Of a stretch of DNA of 9,715 bases, positions 1 to 6,272 are shown in pieces. A program made the translations under genes and the position numbers. Within the stretch, counting starts at the first letter, position 1, and every line of letters starts with the position of its first letter. Location: positions 1 through 9,715 of the forward strand of contig NZ_JBBMFF010000200.1 in the NCBI RefSeq assembly GCF_040096185.1, given 5' to 3'. The stretch comes from JAZOXB01 sp040096185. Its GTDB lineage: Bacteria > Bacillota > Clostridia > Oscillospirales > Oscillospiraceae. The notes below the pieces were generated by a model that saw only the letters and a program-made list of their open reading frames with translations, ran no database searches and had not been told where the DNA came from.

Positions 1-14
1 ATTGCGTCTGTAGC

Positions 15-88
15 GGCGGTCACTGCGCAGCCGTTGGCGGCTTTGCCGCCTTACGGATGCGGCGTCCCCTTTACGGGGAGTGACCGCC
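15..88. repeat. Inverted-repeat element with nested hairpins
   Basis: GGCGGTCACT at 15-24 is perfectly complementary to AGTGACCGCC at 79-88. CTGTA/TACAG just outside (8-12 and 92-96) extends the pairing after a small internal loop. Inside lie GGCGGC-TTT-GCCGCC (36-50), flanked by CCGT/ACGG, and TCCCC-TTTAC-GGGGA (65-79). The whole unit would fold as a branched cruciform or RNA. There is no T-run, so it is not a simple terminator. The left end (CTGTAGCGGCG..CACTGC, 8-26) recurs with two mismatches at 8086-8104, which suggests a repeat family. It may continue upstream of the window. Confidence 0.6.
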
Positions 89-145
89 TTGTACAGGGAC
101 ATTTAACCGCAGGAGGGCGCTGGTGCACCTCGCGCTTCCCTGACG

Positions 146-274
146 TGTCATTGCGAGGAGCGAAGCGACGTGGCAATCTCGCAGCACCAAGTTGGATAAC
201 AGGAAAGCCATCGGCGAAATCGTGAGTGCCTTCCCGAGATTGCCGCGTCGGCCTGCGGCCTCCTCGCAATGACA
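146..274. repeat. MITE/REP-like palindromic element, 129 bp
   Basis: The termini are perfect 15-nt inverted repeats: TGTCATTGCGAGGAG (146-160) against CTCCTCGCAATGACA (260-274). An inner pair GCAATCTCG (173-181) / CGAGATTGC (235-243) is also perfect, and the segments between are partly complementary. The core of about 50 nt (182-234) is unpaired. Read in frame, it gives peptides such as SLRGAKRRGNL or RFAPRND, which I recall as recurrent spurious ORF products from dispersed repeats in many bacteria. No transposase is present, so movement would be non-autonomous. No target-site duplication is obvious at the ends. Confidence 0.75.
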
Positions 275-391
275 AACCTTCGGCATTCACCGTTTTACTG
301 ACAGCCTGTTTCTTACGCAGGTGCAGCGCCGGGCCCGGCTGTCCCCTCCCCTACAAGACGCGTGCGTCCGGCACGACTTTCCGTTTTCCTG

Positions 392-420
392 TTGTGCTTT
401 GCGGCGTTTTTCGATATAAT
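392..420 (+). promoter_or_regulatory. Sigma-A-type promoter of the ymdB operon
   Basis: The -35 is TTGTGC (392-397), followed by a 17-bp spacer and a perfect TATAAT -10 (415-420). Transcription would start near 426-428. This is the only good promoter seen before the five tightly packed genes at 660-6148, so it probably drives them all through a leader of about 230 nt. A purine run AAAAGGAGG (423-431) starts at or just before the predicted +1. Confidence 0.7.
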
Positions 421-483
421 AGAAAAGGAGGAACACAGATTGTCAAAATAACGCTCAGCTGAAAGTTACGGAGGGAAGGAAAG

Positions 484-633
484 TGTGAAAGGAAACCGTC
501 AGGGTGTCCTTTCGCGTTTGATCCCCCGCCGCAGCGGCAGAATTGCAAAATCATGCTGCAAAATTTGATTTTGCAATTCGGAAAGGCCTCAGCTTGGCGA
601 AAAGTCCGAAAGGACTTTTTTGACAAGCTGAGG
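484..633 (+). repeat. Three-hairpin repeat in the ymdB leader
   Basis: Three hairpins lie in tandem. The first pairs GAAAGGA (487-493) with TCCTTTC (507-513), with wobble extension to 484/516. The second is a perfect 14-bp inverted repeat, 540-553 with 566-579, around a 12-nt loop. The third pairs CCTCAGCTTG (587-596) with CAAGCTGAGG (624-633) and encloses AAAAGTCC-GAAA-GGACTTTT (600-619), closed by a GNRA tetraloop and running into six Ts (616-621). That inner part is terminator-like. I recall peptides translated from this kind of sequence (for example WRKVRKDFFDKL) recurring in Oscillospirales genomes, so it is probably a dispersed repeat. Confidence 0.65.
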
Positions 634-659
634 ACAATGTCCGGAAAGGAGATCCTGCG

Positions 660-1436
660 ATGGAACGAAACATTCTGGCGGTCGGCGACGTGGTCGCGCC
701 CGCCGGTGTCAAATATTGCAAGGCGGCGCTCCCGCGGCTGCGCCGGGAGCTGTCGGTCGATTTCTGCGTTGTGAACGGTGAGAACGCCGCCGTGCTGGGC
801 ATGCTGCCCGCGCAGGCGGAGGAGCTGCTGAGCGCCGGGGCCGACGTCATCACCATGGGGAACCACACCTGGGGCAGGCGTGAGCTCGTGCCCTATCTTG
901 AGCGGTCGCGCGAGGTGCTGCGCCCGGCGAACCTGCCGCAGCAGCAGCCCGGCCGCGGCTGGGGCGTGTTTGAAACGCCGTTCGGCGACGTGGCCGTCAT
1001 CGACCTCATCGGCCGGTGCGGCATGGACTACACGCCGGACAACCCCTTCCAGCTCGTCGAGCGCATCCTGCGCAAAATTCAGACAAAGCTCATCCTTGTG
1101 GAGCTGCACGCCGAGGCCACGTCGGAAAAGCTGGCCATGGGCCGGATGCTCGACGGGCAGGTCAGCGCCGTCTGGGGCACGCACACCCATGTGCCGACGG
1201 CGGACACGATGATCCTGCCGCAGGGCACGGGCTATGTGACGGACCTCGGCATGACCGGCCCGCGCGATTCCGTGCTCGGCATCCGGCCGGAGCTGTCCAT
1301 CCGCCGCTTCCGGGGCGATCTTCCCAACCGCTATGAGCCTGCGCCCGGCCCGTGCAAGCTCGAGGCCTGCCTGTTTACGATCGACGACGCTACCGGCCGC
1401 TGCACGGCCGTCAGGAGGGTGGATATCCATGGTTAA
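660..1436 (+). CDS. ymdB: YmdB-type metallophosphoesterase (TIGR00282 family)
   Basis: Predicted cytoplasmic metal-dependent phosphodiesterase. The Bacillus subtilis homologue hydrolyses 2',3'-cyclic AMP and influences biofilm and motility gene expression. The 258 aa match the family length (about 264). Metal-site motifs are all present: GD at 9-10, NGENAA at 39-44 (E41, N42), GNHTW at 67-71 (N68, H69), ELHAEATSEK with H150, and GTHTHVPTAD with H175 and H177. The DLGMTGP motif at 195-201 is also typical. The start is fixed by AAAGGAG at 645-651, 8 nt before the ATG, and by alignment of the first beta strand. It is first in a five-gene operon and its last 8 bp overlap the next gene. No signal peptide or membrane segment is seen. 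The family is clear; the physiological substrate in this organism is inferred. Confidence 0.93.
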   Translation: MERNILAVGDVVAPAGVKYCKAALPRLRRELSVDFCVVNGENAAVLGMLPAQAEELLSAGADVITMGNHTWGRRELVPYLERSREVLRPANLPQQQPGRGWGVFETPFGDVAVIDLIGRCGMDYTPDNPFQLVERILRKIQTKLILVELHAEATSEKLAMGRMLDGQVSAVWGTHTHVPTADTMILPQGTGYVTDLGMTGPRDSVLGIRPELSIRRFRGDLPNRYEPAPGPCKLEACLFTIDDATGRCTAVRRVDIHG

Positions 1437-2499
1437 GCTGCTGCATGCGGCGGATCTGCATCTTGATTCCGCCTTTTCGGCCCTGCCGCCGGAGAAGGCC
1501 GCCCAGCGCCGCGCCGAGCAGCGGCTCGTGCTCGAGCGTCTGACCGTGCTGTCCGAGGGCTGCGCAGCCGTGCTGCTGGCGGGCGACCTGTTTGACAGCG
1601 CCCGTGTCTACCGCGACACGCTCGAGGCGCTTCGGACCGCGCTGGCGGCCTGCCGCTGCCCCGTTTTTATCGCGCCCGGCAACCACGATGCTCTGCTGCC
1701 CGGCTCGCCGTACCTGGAAAACGGCTGGCCCGAAAACGTCCATATCTTCCGCACGGCGGAGCCGGAGCGCATCAGCCTGCCGGAGCTCGACATCTACGGC
1801 GCGGGCTTCCTGCGCGCGGAGATGCCCGCCATGCTGGACGGCTTCCGCGCCGCGGACCCTTCGCGTCTGAATATTCTCGTCCTGCACGGCGACGCCGAGA
1901 ACCCGGCCTCGCCCTATAATCCCGTTTCCCCCGCCGAGCTGGCGGCCTCCGGGCTGGATTATGCCGCCCTTGGCCACATTCACCGCCGCGGCGAGCGGCG
2001 CGACGGCGGCACGCTGTGCGCGTGGCCCGGCTGCCTGATGGGCCGGGGGTTCGACGAATGCGGCGAGAAGGGAGCTCTGCTCGTTTCGGCCGAAAAGGGC
2101 GCCTGCCGCACGGAATTTGTGCCCTGCGGGGCGCGGCGCTATGAGCGCCTTTCCGTCCCGGCCGGAGAGGATGCGCTTGCCGCCGTCCGCGCGGCCCTGA
2201 CGCCGGAGCTCGAGGGCAGCTGCTGCCGCATCGAGCTGACGGGTGAGGCGGCCCCCGTCGATCTTGCCGCCCTGCAGGCGGCGCTGGAGCCGCAGTTTTT
2301 CAGTCTGGACCTGCGTGACCGCACGCGGCCGAAGCAGGACCTTTGGGAGGCCTGCGGCGAGGACACACTGCGCGGTCACTTCCTCGACGGACTGCACGCG
2401 CAGTTTGAGACCGCAGAAACAGACGAAAGGAGGCAGGTCGTCGCGCGCGCTGCGCGGCTCGGCCTTGCCCTGATGGACGGACGGGAGGTGCCGCTGTGA
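1429..2499 (+). CDS. yhaO: YhaO-type DNA repair exonuclease (SbcD/Mre11-like metallophosphoesterase)
   Basis: Calcineurin-like phosphoesterase of 356 aa, predicted to be the nuclease partner of the ATPase encoded next. Motifs in order: AADLHLDS (D9, H11), LLAGDLFD (D53), APGNHD (N85, H86), LVLHGD (H153) and LGHIHRRG (H183, H185). These form the full two-metal site of SbcD/Mre11-like enzymes. Residues from about 235 on are a capping and partner-binding region without catalytic motifs. A longer frame begins at 1333, but I choose the ATG at 1429. It has AGGAGGG (1413-1419) 9 nt upstream, gives the expected MVKLLHAADLH start, and overlaps ymdB by only 8 bp. Its stop overlaps the next start (GTGA), so the two are probably translationally coupled. 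DNA cleavage is inferred from the family. Confidence 0.9.
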   Translation: MVKLLHAADLHLDSAFSALPPEKAAQRRAEQRLVLERLTVLSEGCAAVLLAGDLFDSARVYRDTLEALRTALAACRCPVFIAPGNHDALLPGSPYLENGWPENVHIFRTAEPERISLPELDIYGAGFLRAEMPAMLDGFRAADPSRLNILVLHGDAENPASPYNPVSPAELAASGLDYAALGHIHRRGERRDGGTLCAWPGCLMGRGFDECGEKGALLVSAEKGACRTEFVPCGARRYERLSVPAGEDALAAVRAALTPELEGSCCRIELTGEAAPVDLAALQAALEPQFFSLDLRDRTRPKQDLWEACGEDTLRGHFLDGLHAQFETAETDERRQVVARAARLGLALMDGREVPL

Positions 2500-4667
2500 T
2501 CCTGCTGCAATTACGGGCAAACTTCGGCAAGCTGCACGGCACGCTGACCCTGCATGAGGGGCTCAACGAGCTGTGCCTGCCGAACGAAGCCGGGAAATCG
2601 ACGTGGAGCGCCTTCCTGCTGGCGATGCTCTATGGCATCGACACGCGTGAGCGCGCCACGCGGGAAAACCAGAATCTGCCCGCCAAGGAGCGCTACCGTC
2701 CGTGGGACGGCAGCTCCATGGAGGGCGCGATCGACCTGATCTGGAACGGCCGCGCCGTCACGATCGAGCGGCGCTCGCAGGGCAGGACGCCCATGGGCGT
2801 GTTCCGCGCCTATGAGACGGAGAGCGGCACACCCGTGCCGGAGCTGACGGCCGAGAACTGCGGCCGCATGCTGTGCGGCGCGGAGCGGAGCGTGTTTGAG
2901 CGAACGGCCTTCGTGCGGCAGCTCGGCATGGCCGTTTCGAGCGACGCCCAGCTCGAGCAGCGGCTGAGCGCCCTTGTCACCACCGGCGAGGAAGGCCCGT
3001 CGGCCTCCGCGCTGGAGAAGAAGCTGCGCGACCTGAAGAACAAATATACCTACCGCACCGGTCTGCTGCCCCGGCTGCAGGCCCGGCGGGACGAGCTGCA
3101 GGCACAGCTTTCCGCCCTGCGCGCCGCACAGGCAGAGGCCATGGATCTGAGCGCCGCCTGTGCCGGGGCCGAGGCCGCGCGCAGCCGCCTGCAGGACCTT
3201 CGCGCCCGTATCGAGCGGGCGCAGGCTGCCCGTCGCCGCGCCGGTCTGACGGAGCTGCAGGAGCGCGAAACGGCACTTGCCGCCCGCTGCGCTGCGCTGG
3301 CGGAGCAGACTGCGGGGCTTCCGGATGAGCAGATGCTGCAGCTCCTGGCCCGCAGTCTGGAGGACGCCGCCGAGCGCCTGCAGACGGCCCAGCTCGACGC
3401 CGCCATCGGCGTGAAGCTGCCGGAAAAGCCTGAGGACCTGCCCGGCTTTGCTGGCTGCGGCCCGGATGAGGCCGCGCAGCGCGCGCGGGACGTACAGGTG
3501 CAGTGGAACGTGCTCCACGCCGTCCGCGTGCCGAAAAAACTCCCGATCCTGCTGCCGTGCGCCGCCGCAATGCTGGCGGGCGCGGGGCTGTGCTTTGTTT
3601 CGCTGCCCATCGGCCTTGCCGTCGCCGGAGCTGGGCTTGCCGCCTTCGTCCTCTCGCTGGTCCTGCTGCGGAGGAAGGCTGCGCAGGCCGAGCGGGCCGC
3701 CGAACAGGCCGAGGACCTGCTCCGGCCGTTCGGGACGGACGATCCCGCCGCGCTCTCCGGGCTTGCCGCCCGGCAGGGGGAGGCCCGCACGCAGTGGCAG
3801 CAGGCCCGGCAGGCTGCGGAACGGCAGCAGCGGCTGCTGGAGAAGGCCGTGACGGCCCGGCAGGCGGAGCTGAACGATCGTATCGGCGCGGTCGCCCGCT
3901 TTGCGCCCGGCACGCAGGGTCTCCCCGCGGCGCGCAGCGCGCTGCGGAACGCCCGGCAGCTGCAGGAGGCCGCCGCGGCCGCGAACCGCGAGCTTGAGTC
4001 CCTGCACCGGCAGATCGCAGCCATGGCCGACATCGTCGGCAGCGCGCCCGCCGATGCTGCGCCGGACGAAGAGGCGCTGCGCTATGATCCCGCCGACATC
4101 AGCCGCCGCCTCGAGCAGGCCGACGAGGCGCTTGCCTCGCTCCGCGCCCGGCTGGCACACAAGCGCGGGCAGATCTCCGCGCAGGGAGACGCCGTGCGCA
4201 TCGAGGCGGAGCTGGAGCAGCTCGGCCGCCGGATCGCCGACGCCGAGGAGGCAAACGCCGCCGTGGAGCTGGCGTCCGAGGCCCTGCGCCGCGCCGACGA
4301 GACGCTCCGCGCACGTTTTTCACCGCAGATCACGGCCGAGGCGGGGCATATTCTTGCCGAGCTGACAGAAAATAAGTATCCCCGCGTGCTGCTGGAGCCG
4401 GACATGCATCTGTCCGTGCGCGAGGCGGACGGGCAGGTCATGCGTCCCGCCGCCGCCATGAGCTGCGGCACGGCGGATCAGATGTATCTTGCGCTGCGGC
4501 TGGCCATGTGCCGCCGTCTGCTGCCGCCGGATGCGCCGATGGTGCTCGACGACGCGCTCGTAAACTTTGACCCCGTGCGCACCCGCGCCGCCCTGCGCGT
4601 GCTGCGGGAGGAGCCGCGGCAGATCCTGCTGTTCACCTGCCGCCCGCTGACGCAGGAGGAGGAATGA
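2496..4667 (+). CDS. yhaN: YhaN-type SbcC-like AAA ATPase with internal membrane hairpin
   Basis: SMC/Rad50-type ATPase of 723 aa, the likely partner of the YhaO-type nuclease before it. The N-terminal P-loop is LPNEAGKST (28-36), where the usual first Gly is Leu. A long Ala/Glu/Arg/Gln-rich coiled coil covers about 165-345 and 390-630. Between the arms, residues about 349-390 hold two hydrophobic segments joined by a short turn, like a membrane hairpin, so the complex may be membrane-anchored. The C-terminal half-site has the signature-like MSCGTADQMYLALRLA (from 655) and Walker B MVLDDALVNFD (D685, D686). A short beta strand (ILLFTC) follows near 710-715. Start is GTG at 2496, with GGAGG at 2484-2488 and a 4-bp overlap. 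It is shorter than B. subtilis YhaN (about 960 aa), mostly in the coiled coil. Confidence 0.85.
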   Translation: MILLQLRANFGKLHGTLTLHEGLNELCLPNEAGKSTWSAFLLAMLYGIDTRERATRENQNLPAKERYRPWDGSSMEGAIDLIWNGRAVTIERRSQGRTPMGVFRAYETESGTPVPELTAENCGRMLCGAERSVFERTAFVRQLGMAVSSDAQLEQRLSALVTTGEEGPSASALEKKLRDLKNKYTYRTGLLPRLQARRDELQAQLSALRAAQAEAMDLSAACAGAEAARSRLQDLRARIERAQAARRRAGLTELQERETALAARCAALAEQTAGLPDEQMLQLLARSLEDAAERLQTAQLDAAIGVKLPEKPEDLPGFAGCGPDEAAQRARDVQVQWNVLHAVRVPKKLPILLPCAAAMLAGAGLCFVSLPIGLAVAGAGLAAFVLSLVLLRRKAAQAERAAEQAEDLLRPFGTDDPAALSGLAARQGEARTQWQQARQAAERQQRLLEKAVTARQAELNDRIGAVARFAPGTQGLPAARSALRNARQLQEAAAAANRELESLHRQIAAMADIVGSAPADAAPDEEALRYDPADISRRLEQADEALASLRARLAHKRGQISAQGDAVRIEAELEQLGRRIADAEEANAAVELASEALRRADETLRARFSPQITAEAGHILAELTENKYPRVLLEPDMHLSVREADGQVMRPAAAMSCGTADQMYLALRLAMCRRLLPPDAPMVLDDALVNFDPVRTRAALRVLREEPRQILLFTCRPLTQEEE

Positions 4668-4670
4668 CCC

Positions 4671-5465
4671 ATGTATTTTGATTCGCACGCCCATCTGGAC
4701 GACGCGCATTTTGACGGCGACCGCGCGGCCATTTTGGACGATCTCAAAAACCACGGCGTGACCATGGTGATGAACGTCGGCTGCGACCTGCCGTCCTCGG
4801 AGCGGTCTGTGCATCTGGCGGAGCAGTATCCGTTCCTCTATGCTGCCGTCGGCAGCCACCCGGACGACGCCGATCATGTGGACGGCGCCCTGCTTGCCCG
4901 CTACCGCGCCCTGTGCGCCTCGCCGCGCGTGCGCGCCATCGGCGAGATCGGGCTGGACTATCATTATGAGGACGTGCCCCGCGCGCAGCAGCGCGTGGCC
5001 TTTGAAAAGCAGCTTTCGCTGGCCGAGGAGCTGGACCTCCCCGTCATCGTGCACGAGCGTGAGGCGCACGGCGACGCCATGGACATCCTGCGCGCCCATC
5101 CGCGGGCGACGGGCGTCTTCCACTGCTTCTCCGGCTCGCCGGAAATGGCGCTGTGGCTCGTCGAGCGCGGGTGGTACATCGGCTTTACCGGCGTTGTGAC
5201 GTTTAAAAACGCCCGCCGCGCCGTCGAGGCCGTGCAGGCCCTGCCGCTTGACCGCATCCTGATCGAGACGGACTGCCCGTATATGGCTCCGGAGCCGTAC
5301 CGCGGCCGCCGTAACGACAGCCGCTATGTGCCGCTCGTTGCGGCGAAGATCGCGGCCCTGCGCGGCCTGACCCCGGAGGAAGCGGGCGCGCTGACCGCCG
5401 CCAACGCGCGGCGGCTGTTCCGCATCCCGGACGGAGAGGAGGCGAGCGCATGCGTCACGCCCTGA
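4671..5465 (+). CDS. tatD: TatD-family metal-dependent hydrolase / DNase
   Basis: TIM-barrel amidohydrolase-superfamily enzyme of 264 aa, the usual TatD length. Members are metal-dependent nucleases, with 3'-5' exonuclease activity reported for some. Visible metal and active-site motifs: DSHAHLDD (H6, H8), VGSHPDD (H63), AIGEIGLDYH (E92), VIVHEREAH (H128), FHCFSGS (H151) and IETDCPYMAP (D201). All expected ligands are present. The ATG at 4671 follows the yhaN stop by 3 bp, with AGGAGGAGG at 4654-4662 inside the end of yhaN. The end overlaps the next gene by 16 bp. In many Firmicutes tatD sits by metG and rnmV; here it follows the YhaO/YhaN pair, which fits a shared DNA- or RNA-end processing role (inference). 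The exact paralogue (TatD or YcfH type) cannot be told. Confidence 0.9.
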   Translation: MYFDSHAHLDDAHFDGDRAAILDDLKNHGVTMVMNVGCDLPSSERSVHLAEQYPFLYAAVGSHPDDADHVDGALLARYRALCASPRVRAIGEIGLDYHYEDVPRAQQRVAFEKQLSLAEELDLPVIVHEREAHGDAMDILRAHPRATGVFHCFSGSPEMALWLVERGWYIGFTGVVTFKNARRAVEAVQALPLDRILIETDCPYMAPEPYRGRRNDSRYVPLVAAKIAALRGLTPEEAGALTAANARRLFRIPDGEEASACVTP

Positions 5466-6148
5466 TCACCGGCGGCAGCCGGGGCATCGGCGCGGCCGCC
5501 GTGCGCGCCTTTACGGCCGCTGGCTACGCCGTGAGCTTTTTCTATGAAAAAAACGACGCGGCGGCAGCCGCTGTCTCGGCCGAGACAGGCGCAGAGGCCG
5601 TCCGCTGCGACGTGGCCGACGCGCAGGCCGTGCTGGACGCCGTTTCGTGCCTGCCGGAGACGGACGTGCTCGTGAACAACGCGGGTATCTGCCACTACGG
5701 CCTTATCTCGCAGATCACGCAGGCACAGTGGGACCGGCTGTTCGCCGTGAACGTCGGCGGCATCTATCACTGCGTGAACGCCGTCCTGCCCGCCATGCTG
5801 CACAGGCAGAGCGGCTGCATCCTCAACGTCTCGTCCATGTGGGGGCAGGTCGGCGCATCGTGCGAGGCGTGCTACTCCGCCACGAAGGGCGCGGTGCTCG
5901 CCCTGACGAAGGCGCTGGCGCAGGAGCTCGGCCCGTCCGGCATCCGCGTCAACTGCGTTTCCCCCGGCGTCATCCTGACGGACATGGTCGCAAACGTCGC
6001 GCCGGAGGTGCTTGCGGAGCTGGCACAGGAGGCACCGCTCGGTAAAAACGGCACGCCGGAGGACGTGGCACGGGCCATGGTCTACCTCGCCGGGGCCGAG
6101 TTCGTCACGGGTCAGAACCTGCCGGTGAACGGCGGCTTTGTGCTCTAA
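5450..6148 (+). CDS. ymfI: SDR reductase, probable EF-P 5-aminopentanone reductase
   Basis: Classical short-chain dehydrogenase/reductase of 232 aa. The NAD(P)-binding motif is TGGSRGIG (7-14), followed by CDV (53-55), NNAG (76-79) and the catalytic set N101, S129, Y142 and K146. The stretch SSMWGQVGASCE (128-139) before the catalytic Tyr, with ELGPSGIRVNCV after it, is what I associate with YmfI. YmfI reduces the 5-aminopentanone group on elongation factor P Lys32 to 5-aminopentanol in B. subtilis. FabG-like ketoacyl reductase is the main alternative, but there are no fatty-acid genes nearby. The start is set by AGGAGG at 5437-5442, 7 nt before the ATG, inside tatD. It is the last gene of the operon, and no clear terminator follows, so read-through into the next gene is possible. 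Confidence 0.75.
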   Translation: MRHALITGGSRGIGAAAVRAFTAAGYAVSFFYEKNDAAAAAVSAETGAEAVRCDVADAQAVLDAVSCLPETDVLVNNAGICHYGLISQITQAQWDRLFAVNVGGIYHCVNAVLPAMLHRQSGCILNVSSMWGQVGASCEACYSATKGAVLALTKALAQELGPSGIRVNCVSPGVILTDMVANVAPEVLAELAQEAPLGKNGTPEDVARAMVYLAGAEFVTGQNLPVNGGFVL

Positions 6149-6160
6149 GGAAGCTCTGAA

Positions 6161-6174
6161 TCCGGAATTCCGGA
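6161..6174. promoter_or_regulatory. 14-bp perfect palindrome upstream of nptA promoter
   Basis: TCCGGAATTCCGGA is a perfect palindrome ending 9 bp before the -35 box at 6184. It has no following T-run, so it is not a convincing terminator for the upstream operon. Its place just above the promoter would suit an operator or activator site. It does not resemble the Pho box of Firmicutes. Chance remains possible in GC-rich DNA. Confidence 0.3.
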
Positions 6175-6183
6175 AAATGGGCC

Positions 6184-6212
6184 TTGACGTGCTCCGTTTT
6201 CTGCGATATAGT
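6184..6212 (+). promoter_or_regulatory. Sigma-A-type promoter of the phosphate transporter gene
   Basis: TTGACG (-35, 6184-6189), 17-bp spacer, TATAGT (-10, 6207-6212). Start of transcription would be near 6218-6220, giving a leader of about 54 nt. Both boxes match consensus at five of six positions, the best promoter in the window. It makes the transporter gene an independent unit from the ymdB operon. Confidence 0.8.
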
Positions 6213-6272
6213 GTAATTGGTGCGGTAGGGCCGTACCTTTCCGAATACAGATAGAAAGTAGAGAGTTTCCCT

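Larger units (their letters stand above)
1..659. other. Intergenic region with repeats, no gene seen
   Basis: I see no credible protein gene in these 659 bases. The open frames here translate inverted-repeat DNA into Arg/Pro-rich peptides without a fitting ribosome site. The stretch contains the inverted-repeat elements at 15-88 and 146-274, a promoter at 392-420 and a hairpin repeat at 484-633. The part between 275 and 391 shows only a short GC palindrome (328-339, GCCGGGCCCGGC) and a 5-bp hairpin (361-375, CGTGC/GCACG). Neither has a T-run that would make it a terminator. Confidence 0.7.

Noticed and set aside
36..50. GC hairpin as a terminator of a gene left of the window
   Set aside because: The 6-bp stem is followed by TTACGG, not a T-run. 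It is better explained as part of the branched inverted repeat.
34..462. Small + and - strand open frames in the first 460 bases
   Set aside because: They are translations of inverted-repeat DNA (SLRGAKRRGNL-type peptides), without ribosome sites or domain content.
620..648. TTGACA at 620-625 as a second promoter for ymdB
   Set aside because: No -10-like hexamer occurs 16-18 bp downstream. The sequence there is the ymdB ribosome site.
1333..1428. N-terminal extension of YhaO from an upstream ATG at 1333
   Set aside because: It would overlap ymdB by 104 bp, adds 32 residues not seen in the family, and ignores the AGGAGGG at 1413-1419 that serves the ATG at 1429.
351..1430. 359-codon open frame on the - strand opposite ymdB
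   Set aside because: It lies antisense to a clear YmdB gene and runs into the repeat region. Its product is rich in Arg, His, Gly and Ala with no family motif, as expected from antisense reading of GC-biased codons.
2511..4160. 549-codon open frame on the - strand opposite yhaN
   Set aside because: Antisense shadow of the coiled-coil ATPase. The Gly/Arg/Leu/Gln-rich product has no motif, and the openness follows from the strong G/C third-position bias of the + gene.
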